In this document: positions 36,027-45,138 of the stretch, one piece after another
Numbering within the stretch: the stretch's first letter is position 1
Layout of the letters: the number at the start of each line of letters is the position of its first letter
Assembly: GCA_964539665.1 (NCBI GenBank)
Contig: CAZIKB010000002.1
Location: 1-64,000 of the forward strand
Origin: CAZIKB01 sp964539665
GTDB taxonomy: Bacteria > Zhuqueibacterota > Zhuqueibacteria > Oceanimicrobiales > Oceanimicrobiaceae
Reading direction: 5' to 3'
Length of the DNA stretch: 64,000 bases
Translations under genes and position numbers: made by a program
The notes under the pieces: model-generated
Database searches by the model: none
What the model was told of the DNA's origin: nothing
What the model saw: only the letters and a program-made list of their open reading frames with translations

Positions 36027-36734
36027 GTGAGCGATAGTCAAAAAAAACGGCGAGAAAGCGACGACAATGATCAACCCTCGTCTCCAGCCTGGATGACAAC
36101 CTATGGAGATATGATGACACTGTTGATGACCTTCTTTATTCTTATAATGTCGTTTTCATCCATTGAATTGGATAAGTTCAAAGCAGCCATGGGTTCACTG
36201 AAAGGGGCCTTTGGTGTTTTAGGCGATTCTGACAATCTCAATCCTGCACAAAGTTATATTTCTCACTACCAACATAACATGCAAAAAGTTAGTTTGGTAG
36301 AGCATGTCCAGAACTTAAGGGAAACGGTTTCCAAATTAGAATTAGAAAACGATATTGAAATTTATGAGACAGATTCTGAAGTGACCATTCTTATTACAGC
36401 TCAAATATTATTTGAATCAGGCGGTGCAAATCTCAAGTCTGATTTCTTACCAACCTTATCAAAAATTGCAAAAACAGTCATCAATAAAGCTAATGAGATT
36501 AGAATTGCCGGCCATACTGACACTATTCCCATTAACACAAAAAAATATCCATCAAATTGGGAATTGTCGGTAGATCGAGCATTAGGTGTTATGAGGTTTT
36601 TAGTAAACAATGAAAATATTAATTCCGACAAGGTATCCATTTCCGGATTTGCTGAATATCATCCGTTAGTTTCAAACGACTCACAAAGAAATCGAGCAAT
36701 TAATAGAAGAGTTGAAATTTATTTAAAATGGTAA
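36027..36734 (+). CDS. motB: Flagellar stator protein MotB
   Basis: A 235-residue protein with one membrane helix carrying the ion-binding Asp (TTYGDMMTLLMTFFILIMSF) and a C-terminal OmpA peptidoglycan-binding domain (IRIAGHTDTIPI, NWELSVDRALGVMRFL). GTG start with CAGGAG upstream. Confidence 0.95.
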   Translation: MSDSQKKRRESDDNDQPSSPAWMTTYGDMMTLLMTFFILIMSFSSIELDKFKAAMGSLKGAFGVLGDSDNLNPAQSYISHYQHNMQKVSLVEHVQNLRETVSKLELENDIEIYETDSEVTILITAQILFESGGANLKSDFLPTLSKIAKTVINKANEIRIAGHTDTIPINTKKYPSNWELSVDRALGVMRFLVNNENINSDKVSISGFAEYHPLVSNDSQRNRAINRRVEIYLKW

Positions 36735-36735
36735 A

Positions 36736-37245
36736 ATGAATATGGCTGACGAGAAAACTCCAATAAATAAAGATTTAGAGGAAACTTCCGATGTTAAAGA
36801 AAAAAGTATGGGCCTAAAAGCTAAACTTATTATTATACCAGCTATTTTAATAATTCAGGCAGTTGCAGCATATTTTTTAGTGTTTAACATATTAATTGCA
36901 AATCCTGAAAAAAAACAACCCGAGAAAAAAAAAGAAACTCAAGTTGGCCAATTCTTTGAGATTACTGACTTTGTTATAAACCCGGCAGGCTCGCGAGGTA
37001 GAAGGTTCCTGGTTTTAGAATTAAATTTAGAAACACATGATGCAAAGCTCATGGAAGAAGCTGAAAGTAAAAGAGTATGGCTCCGGGATGCTATTCTATT
37101 ACACCTGGTAAAAAAAACTTCCGACGAATTATTGGATTTCACTAAAAGAGATTGTCTTAAAGTAGAAATTTTAGAGGTTATAAATAGCAAATTATCGAAA
37201 GGGACTTTTGACGAGTTGTATTTTAATAAATACATTATGCAATAA
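36736..37245 (+). CDS. fliL: Flagellar basal-body-associated protein FliL
   Basis: A 169-residue single-pass membrane protein (helix about 30-52) with a periplasmic FliL domain (FEITDFVINPAGSRGRRFLV, LKVEILEVINSKLSKGTFDE). It surrounds the stator in known systems. It starts two bases after motB. Confidence 0.88.
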   Translation: MNMADEKTPINKDLEETSDVKEKSMGLKAKLIIIPAILIIQAVAAYFLVFNILIANPEKKQPEKKKETQVGQFFEITDFVINPAGSRGRRFLVLELNLETHDAKLMEEAESKRVWLRDAILLHLVKKTSDELLDFTKRDCLKVEILEVINSKLSKGTFDELYFNKYIMQ

Positions 37246-37295
37246 CTGTAAATTATTAACTTAGTTCATAATCATAATTTAAGTATCACGAGACC

Positions 37296-37748
37296 ATGGC
37301 AGACGAAATACAAAATGAAGCATTAGAAGAACAGCCAGAAATCGATAACACATCTGAAAATGAGGTTCTTGAACAGACAGGCTTTGCATCAGAATCCCCT
37401 AATCCTGCTTCCTCGAATGTTGAAGAACCACATGACTCTGATGTCAATGCGGAAAATCATGCTGACCTAAATATAACTGAGATTAGTAGTAATATTCCCA
37501 ATAATTTAGAATTATTACAAGATGTATCTCTCGATCTCACGGTCGAATTAGGACGATGTGAATTGCAATTCAAGGAAGTTTTACAATTGGGTATAGGTTC
37601 AATTGTAGAACTAAATAAATTAGCGGATAAACCTGTGGATATATATGTCAATCAAAGTAAAATAGCTGAAGGTGAAGTGGTGGTGATCGGGGAACATTAT
37701 GGTGTACGAATCTCGAAACTCATGCATCCTCATGAAAAGTTAAAATAA
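37296..37748 (+). CDS. fliN: Flagellar motor switch protein FliN
   Basis: A 150-residue protein with an acidic, Asn/Glu-rich N-terminal extension of about 65 residues and a C-terminal SpoA domain (LDLTVELGRCELQFKEVLQL, VVVIGEHYGVRISKL). It builds the cytoplasmic C-ring. FliM, which normally precedes it after fliL, is not encoded here or elsewhere in the window. Confidence 0.92.
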   Translation: MADEIQNEALEEQPEIDNTSENEVLEQTGFASESPNPASSNVEEPHDSDVNAENHADLNITEISSNIPNNLELLQDVSLDLTVELGRCELQFKEVLQLGIGSIVELNKLADKPVDIYVNQSKIAEGEVVVIGEHYGVRISKLMHPHEKLK

Positions 37749-37760
37749 GCAGGATGAATT

Positions 37761-38282
37761 ATGAAAAAAAGTAGAATATTCACGCTTGCTGTTATTTTTA
37801 CATTATATTTATTATTCAGTTCAAATATACCCGATATTTGTGCAAACACCGCTTACAAACAAAGTTCAACAAATCCAACAGAAAATCAACCATCTTCGAT
37901 TATCCAGACAGCGCAGACTGAAACATCGCCAAATTATTTATCTTTGTTTATGAAGGCATTAGGCTTTGTCGCGTTTTTTATTGTTTTTATTTATGGTTAT
38001 GTGAAATTGAATAAGAATTTTCTGTCAGTTAGAAATGCAAAACATGATTCCGCTAATATTCAAATAATTGGCTCGAAAATTATCGGCCAGAAAAAGTCAC
38101 TCTACATAGTAGATGTTCTTGAGCATGTACTTTTATTGGGGATAACAGACAATGAGATTTCGGTTCTATTAGATGTTCCGAGTGAAAATCTAAGCACTGA
38201 ACTGAAGGAATCGTGGCAAACAAAAAAAAATACGTCAGAACCAATATTTAAAAAAATTACAGCTCATTTGTTAAATAAATAA
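37761..38282 (+). CDS. fliO: Flagellar biosynthesis protein FliO
   Basis: A 173-residue protein with a signal-like N-terminus, a second membrane helix (about 60-80; ALGFVAFFIVFIYGYVKLNK) and a short cytoplasmic FliO domain (IIGQKKSLYIVDVLEHVLLL). Weakly conserved by nature; position between fliN and fliP is the strongest evidence. Confidence 0.82.
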   Translation: MKKSRIFTLAVIFTLYLLFSSNIPDICANTAYKQSSTNPTENQPSSIIQTAQTETSPNYLSLFMKALGFVAFFIVFIYGYVKLNKNFLSVRNAKHDSANIQIIGSKIIGQKKSLYIVDVLEHVLLLGITDNEISVLLDVPSENLSTELKESWQTKKNTSEPIFKKITAHLLNK

Positions 38283-38286
38283 TTTT

Positions 38287-39051
38287 ATGAATACAGTCAA
38301 TCATAAAAAGTGTTTATTATTTATAATCGGGATTATAATTTTGAGTTGTTGTATTTTTATTGATACATCAACAGCTCAGCCTCTGCCAAAGGTAAGTATT
38401 GGACTTCTGGATAAGGCCAATAAAGAAGAGTCGTCTCTCGCGATTCAAATCCTTGTACTAATAACAATTCTCTCACTGGCTCCAGCTATTGCGATTATGA
38501 TGACTTCTTTTACAAGGCTAATAATCGTTTTTCATTTTTTACGTATGGCTTTAGGGACGCAATCTACTCCGGCAAATCAAATTATTATTGGATTGTCGTT
38601 GTTTTTAACATTCTTTATTATGCAGCCGGCAATTAATGAAATTAACACAAGCAGCGTACAACCTTTTCTAAATGATAAGATTACTCAAAATGAAGCGCTG
38701 GAAAATGCTCTGAAACCGATACGAAAATTTATGTTGAAAGAAACAAAAGAACAAGATCTGATGCTATTTGTACAACTGGCGAAAATTCCAAAACCTAAAT
38801 CAGTGGAAGAATTACCCACATATATACTCATTCCATCGTTTATAATAAGTGAATTAAGAGTCGCATTTCAAATTGGATTTCTATTATACTTGCCATTGTT
38901 ACTGATAGATTTGATTGTGGCTGTGATACTCATGTCTATGGGTATGATGATGCTACCACCGGCCATGATTTCTTTGCCATTTAAAATCCTTTTGTTTGTT
39001 CTCGTAGATGGATGGCAACTAATTATAAAATCGGTGGTGTCAAGCTTTTAA
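38287..39051 (+). CDS. fliP: Flagellar export gate protein FliP
   Basis: A 254-residue membrane protein with a signal peptide. SLAPAIAIMMTSFTRLIIVF, LRMALGTQSTPANQI and MGMMMLPPAMISLPFKILLF are FliP signatures. It is the core of the export gate with FliQ and FliR. Starts four bases after fliO. Confidence 0.96.
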   Translation: MNTVNHKKCLLFIIGIIILSCCIFIDTSTAQPLPKVSIGLLDKANKEESSLAIQILVLITILSLAPAIAIMMTSFTRLIIVFHFLRMALGTQSTPANQIIIGLSLFLTFFIMQPAINEINTSSVQPFLNDKITQNEALENALKPIRKFMLKETKEQDLMLFVQLAKIPKPKSVEELPTYILIPSFIISELRVAFQIGFLLYLPLLLIDLIVAVILMSMGMMMLPPAMISLPFKILLFVLVDGWQLIIKSVVSSF

Positions 39052-39068
39052 AGCTTCAGGAGAATTCT

Positions 39069-39338
39069 ATGACAGTTGAATTTGTAATTTATTGGGGACA
39101 ACAAAGCCTTAGAACAGTTATTTTGGTAACAGGACCTGTTTTACTTGGCGGAATGTTTGCGGGTATCCTCGTGGGCCTGTTTCAAACAATAACATCAATA
39201 AATGAAATGACTTTAACATTTATTCCCAAAATCGCCGTGGTCATCATTATTTTATTGTTTTTAATGCCCTGGATGTTAAACACTATAATCGATTTTACAA
39301 CCAATGTATTTGCACAAATAGCTATTATTGCAAATTAA
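39069..39338 (+). CDS. fliQ: Flagellar export gate protein FliQ
   Basis: An 89-residue protein with two membrane helices (TVILVTGPVLLGGMFAGILV; IAVVIIILLFLMPWMLNTII) and the conserved LFQTITSINEMTLTFIPK. The start is ATG 39069, preceded by CAGGAG; the frame is open further upstream into fliP, but that extension is not coding. Confidence 0.95.
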   Translation: MTVEFVIYWGQQSLRTVILVTGPVLLGGMFAGILVGLFQTITSINEMTLTFIPKIAVVIIILLFLMPWMLNTIIDFTTNVFAQIAIIAN

Positions 39339-39387
39339 AAGGTCGGGCAATATTAAAGTATTATATTTTATTTTTCATTGGTGTTAA

Positions 39388-40173
39388 ATGTTAATTGAAG
39401 TATTCGGAATATCATCAGAGCAACTTATCGGCTTTTCATTGACATTTATTCGCATTTTAGCAGTCGTTGCTGTCGCACCGTTATTTGGGAGTCGAACGAT
39501 TCCGGCCAGAGTCAAGATAGTATTAGCGATATTTCTGACTATTATAATCTGGCCAATTCTTGACATGCAAAAATTTGGAAATAACTTACAATTTAAATCA
39601 TTGTTTACTTTGACTTTCAAAGAAGTGATTATTGGTTTATTTCTGGGATTCAATGCCAAATTTTTATTTGAAGCATTTAATTTTGCTGGTCGCTTAATAA
39701 GCCAGCAAATGGGATTGATGATGGCCGAGCTGGTCAACCCTGAGAGTGGAGCCCAGGTTTCTCCAATAGAAAACATATTAAGCCTTATGGCGATACTGTT
39801 TTTCATTTACTTAGAAGGACATATTTTTATTATTACTGCCATACATAAGAGTTTTTTAGTTATTCCAGTTGCAAGTTTAACTTTAATAAGAAGTGGTGCA
39901 GGGGAAAAAATGTTATCTATGTTTAATAATATTTTTATTTTGGGGCTTAAATTCGCCTCCCCTGTCGTCGCTATTATTTTTCTAATTGAAATATGCATGG
40001 GGATACTAGCAAGGATTGTGCCACAGATGAATATATTTTTTATTGGATTACCCATAAGATTAGGCGTAGGTTTATTAATTTTAACTACTATGATTCCACT
40101 ATCATATTTATTTTTTAATAGCATATTTAAAATATGGCAACTGGACCTGAATACAATTATAAATAAATTTTAG
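39388..40173 (+). CDS. fliR: Flagellar export gate protein FliR
   Basis: A 261-residue membrane protein. LTFIRILAVVAVAPLFGSRT, IPARVKIVLAI and the GRLISQQMGLMMAELVNPES motif are typical of FliR. It completes the fliOPQR set and is followed by two HD-GYP genes rather than directly by flhB. Confidence 0.95.
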   Translation: MLIEVFGISSEQLIGFSLTFIRILAVVAVAPLFGSRTIPARVKIVLAIFLTIIIWPILDMQKFGNNLQFKSLFTLTFKEVIIGLFLGFNAKFLFEAFNFAGRLISQQMGLMMAELVNPESGAQVSPIENILSLMAILFFIYLEGHIFIITAIHKSFLVIPVASLTLIRSGAGEKMLSMFNNIFILGLKFASPVVAIIFLIEICMGILARIVPQMNIFFIGLPIRLGVGLLILTTMIPLSYLFFNSIFKIWQLDLNTIINKF

Positions 40174-40183
40174 GTGAGCTCGC

Positions 40184-41074
40184 ATGAGTGTTAAATTAGT
40201 TGAATTAAATCAAGATATAATTGGTAAAAAATTGGGGAAAAGTCTATTTAATACAAAAGGCAACAGATTATTGGGTGAAGGCGCCGAAATCACCTCATTC
40301 CATTTTTCACACTTGACGGAAATAGGTTATAAAAGTATATATATAATAAACAATCAATCAATTGATTTTGAAATGAACGACCAATTAGTTTCAGAACGAA
40401 TGCTGGCTAAAACACCTTATATTTTGAGAAACATATTCAACAGATTTATGGGTAAGGATAAAATAAGTATTTTTGAAACAAAAAAAGAGTTGCATGCAGT
40501 TGCAGAACAATTGTTAAAAGATGTTGAGCCCGACAGACAAAATGCTCTAGCGCTTTTAGATTTGAAAAGAAGTGAAGATTATTTTTATCAACATTCCCTT
40601 AATGTAGCCATTTATTCTATTCTAATTGGAAGCGATCTATGTTTCCGTCAATCGAAGATTTTGGATCTTACATTAGCCGCTTTGTTGCATGACATTGGAA
40701 TGCTGGAAATTGATAAAGCAATCTTGAACAAACCAGCGGAATTATCAGATAGTGAATATACTGAAATCAAAAAACATACGATTCTGGGATTTCACCGCCT
40801 TGGGCGTCATTGCAGTTACGGGGGGCTAATAACCATTGCCGCTGTTCAGCACCATGAACGATACGACGGTTCAGGTTATCCGAATAAATTATCCAGCGAC
40901 GAAATACACGAATACTCTCAAATCGTATCACTGGCAGATTTTTTTGACGCTTATACATCAGACAGGCCTTACCGCAGGCTGCATTCAATTGAGGAGGCAT
41001 TAAAATATATAAAAGAAAATGAAGGCCACCAATTTGCTCCCAAAATAGTTGAGACTTTTTTAACATACTTTTAA
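40184..41074 (+). CDS. HD-GYP domain phosphodiesterase (intact catalytic motif)
   Basis: A 296-residue protein: an N-terminal domain common in HD-GYP proteins (about 1-60; LFNTKGNRLLGEGAEITSFH) and a C-terminal HD-GYP domain (about 130-290). Metal and signature residues are present: QHSLN, LLHDIGM with the HD pair, KKHT, QHHERYDGSGYP and SLADFFDAYTSDRP. The family degrades cyclic di-GMP. It lies 10 bases after fliR and 10 before a paralogue, so second-messenger turnover is tied to flagellar gene expression. No receiver domain is attached. Confidence 0.9.
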   Translation: MSVKLVELNQDIIGKKLGKSLFNTKGNRLLGEGAEITSFHFSHLTEIGYKSIYIINNQSIDFEMNDQLVSERMLAKTPYILRNIFNRFMGKDKISIFETKKELHAVAEQLLKDVEPDRQNALALLDLKRSEDYFYQHSLNVAIYSILIGSDLCFRQSKILDLTLAALLHDIGMLEIDKAILNKPAELSDSEYTEIKKHTILGFHRLGRHCSYGGLITIAAVQHHERYDGSGYPNKLSSDEIHEYSQIVSLADFFDAYTSDRPYRRLHSIEEALKYIKENEGHQFAPKIVETFLTYF

Positions 41075-41084
41075 ACATCGAAAT

Positions 41085-41978
41085 ATGAATTTAGAATTAG
41101 GTATATTGAATTCCAATATTATTGGGAGAACATTGGGGCAAAATATTTACAGCCCCAAAGGTGTACTTCTGCTCGCCAAAGGCACAAAGATAACTTCTTT
41201 CCATTATTCACACTTTAAAGACCTTGGTTATAAAAGTATCTATTTACAACATCCGAATACATCCGATCCTGGACTCGATAGCCAACTTATCGATGAAAGG
41301 TTTCGTGCCAAAGCGCCTTCTACGCTAAAAAGAATAATTTATAAATTATATAGTGATGATATGTACAGCATCGCGGCCGCGAAAAGAGGTCTAAATGCAT
41401 TAGCTCAGAATATCATCGCCAATATTGACGAAACTAAATTAAAACTCGACAATATTTTAGAACCGAAAAGACTGGATGATTATATATTTCAGCATGCCTT
41501 GAATGTTGCTATCTATTCCAATTTAATTGGCAAGAGTTTAGACTATCATTACTTAAAATTGCTCGACCTCACTTTAGCGTCTCTACTTTACGATATAGGC
41601 ATGATAGGACTTGACACTTCCATATTAAACAAAAACACACAATTAGAAAAGGAAGAACTTGAACATATAAAGGCTCACACCATTCAAGGCTTCCAACATT
41701 TAGGTCGCCATTGTTCTTTTAATGGATTAGTGACCGTTTCTGCTATTCAACATCATGAAAGATATGATGGGGAAGGTTACCCTAAAGGAATAGCAGGCAA
41801 AAACATCCATGAGTATTCTCGTATTATAACGCTTGTAGACGTTTTTGACGCCTATACCTCAGATAGACCCCACCGACAGTCACGTTCCATTGAAGAAGCC
41901 ATCGATTACATGAAATTAAGCGCTGGCAAAGTTTTTGACCCGAAGATTCTGTCACATTTTCTAAACTTTCTTAAATAA
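41085..41978 (+). CDS. Degenerate HD-GYP paralogue (HD changed to YD)
   Basis: A 297-residue tandem paralogue of the preceding protein with the same architecture. All signature elements remain (QHALN, KAHT, QHHERYDGEGYPKG, TLVDVFDAYTSDRP) except that the HD pair reads LLYDIGM. The His of that pair is a metal ligand in known HD-GYP enzymes, so activity is probably lost or altered. The protein may bind cyclic di-GMP as a sensor or pair with its active sibling. It ends five bases before flhB. Confidence 0.88.
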   Translation: MNLELGILNSNIIGRTLGQNIYSPKGVLLLAKGTKITSFHYSHFKDLGYKSIYLQHPNTSDPGLDSQLIDERFRAKAPSTLKRIIYKLYSDDMYSIAAAKRGLNALAQNIIANIDETKLKLDNILEPKRLDDYIFQHALNVAIYSNLIGKSLDYHYLKLLDLTLASLLYDIGMIGLDTSILNKNTQLEKEELEHIKAHTIQGFQHLGRHCSFNGLVTVSAIQHHERYDGEGYPKGIAGKNIHEYSRIITLVDVFDAYTSDRPHRQSRSIEEAIDYMKLSAGKVFDPKILSHFLNFLK

Positions 41979-41983
41979 AACCG

Positions 41984-43051
41984 ATGGCGGAAGAATCATT
42001 TCAGGACAAAACAGAACAACCAACTGCAAAAAAACTGCAGGAAGCCAGAGAGAGAGGCAATGTACCCAAAAGTCAAGAATTTAATTCTGCATTCATATTA
42101 CTTTTTGGGTTATTGACACTCTTGATTCTAAGCGGTCACTATTTTCATGAATTAATCACTCTTTTTAAATCTTTTTACAGCGATATAGGCAACATGTCAC
42201 TTAATGCAGTTAGTTTTCGATATCATTATGTGGGTGGCATTAAATATCTTTTTGTGTTTCTGGCGCCGATATTGTCCATTCTATTTTTAGTTACCATTGG
42301 GGTGCACATTGCTCAGGTAGGGATTCAGTTCTCAACAAAACCTCTGATCCCTAATTTGGATAGACTGAATCCAATCAATGGATTGAAAAAATTTGTCTCC
42401 TTAAGGACATTTACCGAACTCATTAAGGGAAATTTAAAAATAATAATAATTAGTTGGGTGGCTTACAAGACTCTTTGGGGAGAAAAAGAAAGTTTTTTCT
42501 TATTAATAAATGAAAGTGTTATAGATATTTTCAGATTCATTGCAAACTTCGTTTTCAAGCTAAGCATTCGCATAACCGCGGTCTTTTTTATTCTGGCGGT
42601 TCTGGATTTAATATACCAGCGATGGCAATATATAAGAGATTTACGCATGACCAAACAAGACGTAAGAAGGGAAACTAAAGATTCCGAAATCGATTCTCAT
42701 ATCAAGAATGCAATGAAAAGCGTACAACTATCCAGATACAGACAGAGGATGATGCAAAGCGTGCCGGAAGCAGACGTTGTGATTACCAACCCTACCGAAA
42801 TTGCAGTTGCACTGAAGTATGATACAGAAAATATGCAAGCGCCAATATTTGTGGCAAAAGGAGCCCGACTCATTGCACAGAAAATTAAAGATGTCGCCAG
42901 GGAATATAATATTCCTATTGTTGAAAATAAACCGCTTGCGCAATCCTTGTATAAGTTAGGCGAGATAGGTAAAGAAATACCATTCGAGCTTTACCAGGCC
43001 GTTGCTGAAATCTTTGCTTATGTATATCAATCAAAACATAAAACGATTTAA
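41984..43051 (+). CDS. flhB: Flagellar export switch protein FlhB
   Basis: A 355-residue protein with four membrane helices and a cytoplasmic domain. Start motif DKTEQPTAKKLQEARERGNV is diagnostic. The autocleavage site, usually NPTH, reads NPTE (VVITNPTEIAVALKYD). Cleavage is between Asn and Pro, which are kept. Length is typical. Confidence 0.95.
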   Translation: MAEESFQDKTEQPTAKKLQEARERGNVPKSQEFNSAFILLFGLLTLLILSGHYFHELITLFKSFYSDIGNMSLNAVSFRYHYVGGIKYLFVFLAPILSILFLVTIGVHIAQVGIQFSTKPLIPNLDRLNPINGLKKFVSLRTFTELIKGNLKIIIISWVAYKTLWGEKESFFLLINESVIDIFRFIANFVFKLSIRITAVFFILAVLDLIYQRWQYIRDLRMTKQDVRRETKDSEIDSHIKNAMKSVQLSRYRQRMMQSVPEADVVITNPTEIAVALKYDTENMQAPIFVAKGARLIAQKIKDVAREYNIPIVENKPLAQSLYKLGEIGKEIPFELYQAVAEIFAYVYQSKHKTI

Positions 43052-43059
43052 TATTAGCT

Positions 43060-45138
43060 ATGCCTTTAAACACTAACAATAAGCTCATCAATGCATTTAT
43101 AAAGCGAACAGATCTTATTTTAGCTGTCGCTGTGGTAGCTATTTTAGTGTTTATGATCATACCGATACCCAGTTTTTTCCTGGATATTTTATTAGCCTTA
43201 AACATAACATGCTCTTTGATGATTTTATTGGTACCCCTGAATGCTAGTAAACCATTAGAATTTTCTGTATTTCCAGGCGTATTACTCATCATTACTCTTT
43301 TTCGGCTCTCGCTGAACGTAGCTTCAACACGTTTAATATTAGGAGAAGCTTATGCCGGGAATATAATCGAAGCCTTTGGCAGCTTTGTTGTAAAAGGCAA
43401 TTATGTTGTTGGATTAGTTATCTTTATCATCCTGGTTATCATCAATTTTGTAGTGATTACAAAAGGTTCCGGAAGAATCGCAGAAGTTGCAGCGAGGTTC
43501 ACTTTAGACGCCATGCCGGGCAAGCAAATGGCCATTGATGCGGATTTGAACGCTGGTTTAATCGATGATCAGGAAGCGCTTGAACGCAGAAAAGAAATAA
43601 GACAGGAAGCCGATTTCTATGGTGCCATGGACGGTGCCAGTAAATTTGTCAGGGGGGATGCGGTTGCGAGCATACTGATCACAGCTATAAATATCATTGG
43701 AGGCCTGATTATTGGGGTTGTTCAGTTAAATATGGAAGTGGTCGAGGCCATTGAAACTTACACGGTACTGACAGTTGGCGATGGATTAGTTTCTCAGTTG
43801 CCAGCCCTGATCATTTCCACCGCTGCAGGTATAATTGTAGCGCAGGCTAATACCGCAGACAGCCTGGCTCAAAGCATGACCACTCAGTTTCTTGCAAAAC
43901 GAAAACCAAGTTATATCGCGGCTGGGGTTTTATTTGTGCTTGGTCTCGTACCCGGAATGCCAGCTCTACCTTTCTTTTTTTTAGGATTGGTGATGGTAGG
44001 TTTTGGCACTATTTCTAAAACCATTGTTTCTGAAGTGGTTGATGAGGTCATGGAGGAAGAGCCCCCTCCACAAATTTCGGAACAGGAGCAAATCGAAAAC
44101 TATTTGCATGTCGATCCTCTTGAAATTGAAATAGGTTATAGCCTAATACCCTTGATTGATACCAACCAAAGCGGTGAATTATTGCACACCCTCTCCATGA
44201 TTAGAAAGCAAATTGCCCAGGAAATTGGCATAATTATACCATCTATCCGAATCAGGGACAATGTCCAACTTAAATCGAATGAATATGTCATTAAAATTAG
44301 AGGAAATGAAGTTAGTCGCGGAGAATCGATGATTGGATATTATTTAGCTCTGGTCCCCGAAGATGATGAAACGGAAATGGAAGGCATCAAAACTGTTGAT
44401 CCAACATTCAATTTGCCGGCTTACTGGTTGAACGAAGAACAAAAAGAAAAAGCACAAATGAAAGGGTACTCAATTGTAGACGCAGCCGCGGTTATTTCCA
44501 CAAATTTAATGGAAGTATTAAAATCGAATGCACATAAAATATTAGACCGCCAGGCTGTACAGTATCTGATTGATAAACTTAAAGAAGAGCACGAAACCGT
44601 GGTTGAAGAGTTAGTACCCAACCTGGTAACAATTGGAACAATTCAAAATGTGTTAAAGAATTTGCTTCAGAATTCAATTCCTATTAAAGATTTATCAACA
44701 ATTCTCGAATCCATGGCCGACTATGCACATTTAACTAAAGATCCGGAATTACTGACTGAATATGTACGTGTCCGGCTTAGCGAATCCATTACCAATTTAT
44801 ATAAAAATGAGGAAGGAGCAATTTATGTAATGACTCTTGATCCCAAACTTGAAGAATTTGTTATAAATCAAATCCAGAGTGGTCAAAAACCCAGCCAGTA
44901 TTTAGGTTTAGCGCCTATTAAGGTTAATGAATTATTAACCGAGGCGGTAAGTAAAATGCAGGAATTAATTGCAACAAGTGGCAAAGCCATACTAATTACC
45001 AGCCCAACAATTCGTCGTTACATTCAAATTTTTTTCGAATCTGCCTTACCGGATTTAGTGATTCTTTCTTATACGGAATTGTTACCTAATATCGACATTC
45101 ATTCAATTGGAAGCTTAGGATTATCAAATTATGATTGA
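43060..45138 (+). CDS. flhA: Flagellar export gate protein FlhA
   Basis: A 692-residue FHIPEP-family protein with eight N-terminal membrane helices, the conserved loop (AARFTLDAMPGKQMAIDADL) and the large cytoplasmic ring domain (about 345-692). FRLSLNVASTRLIL and SQLPALIISTAAGIIVAQA are family motifs. The end overlaps flhF by eight bases. Confidence 0.97.
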   Translation: MPLNTNNKLINAFIKRTDLILAVAVVAILVFMIIPIPSFFLDILLALNITCSLMILLVPLNASKPLEFSVFPGVLLIITLFRLSLNVASTRLILGEAYAGNIIEAFGSFVVKGNYVVGLVIFIILVIINFVVITKGSGRIAEVAARFTLDAMPGKQMAIDADLNAGLIDDQEALERRKEIRQEADFYGAMDGASKFVRGDAVASILITAINIIGGLIIGVVQLNMEVVEAIETYTVLTVGDGLVSQLPALIISTAAGIIVAQANTADSLAQSMTTQFLAKRKPSYIAAGVLFVLGLVPGMPALPFFFLGLVMVGFGTISKTIVSEVVDEVMEEEPPPQISEQEQIENYLHVDPLEIEIGYSLIPLIDTNQSGELLHTLSMIRKQIAQEIGIIIPSIRIRDNVQLKSNEYVIKIRGNEVSRGESMIGYYLALVPEDDETEMEGIKTVDPTFNLPAYWLNEEQKEKAQMKGYSIVDAAAVISTNLMEVLKSNAHKILDRQAVQYLIDKLKEEHETVVEELVPNLVTIGTIQNVLKNLLQNSIPIKDLSTILESMADYAHLTKDPELLTEYVRVRLSESITNLYKNEEGAIYVMTLDPKLEEFVINQIQSGQKPSQYLGLAPIKVNELLTEAVSKMQELIATSGKAILITSPTIRRYIQIFFESALPDLVILSYTELLPNIDIHSIGSLGLSNYD

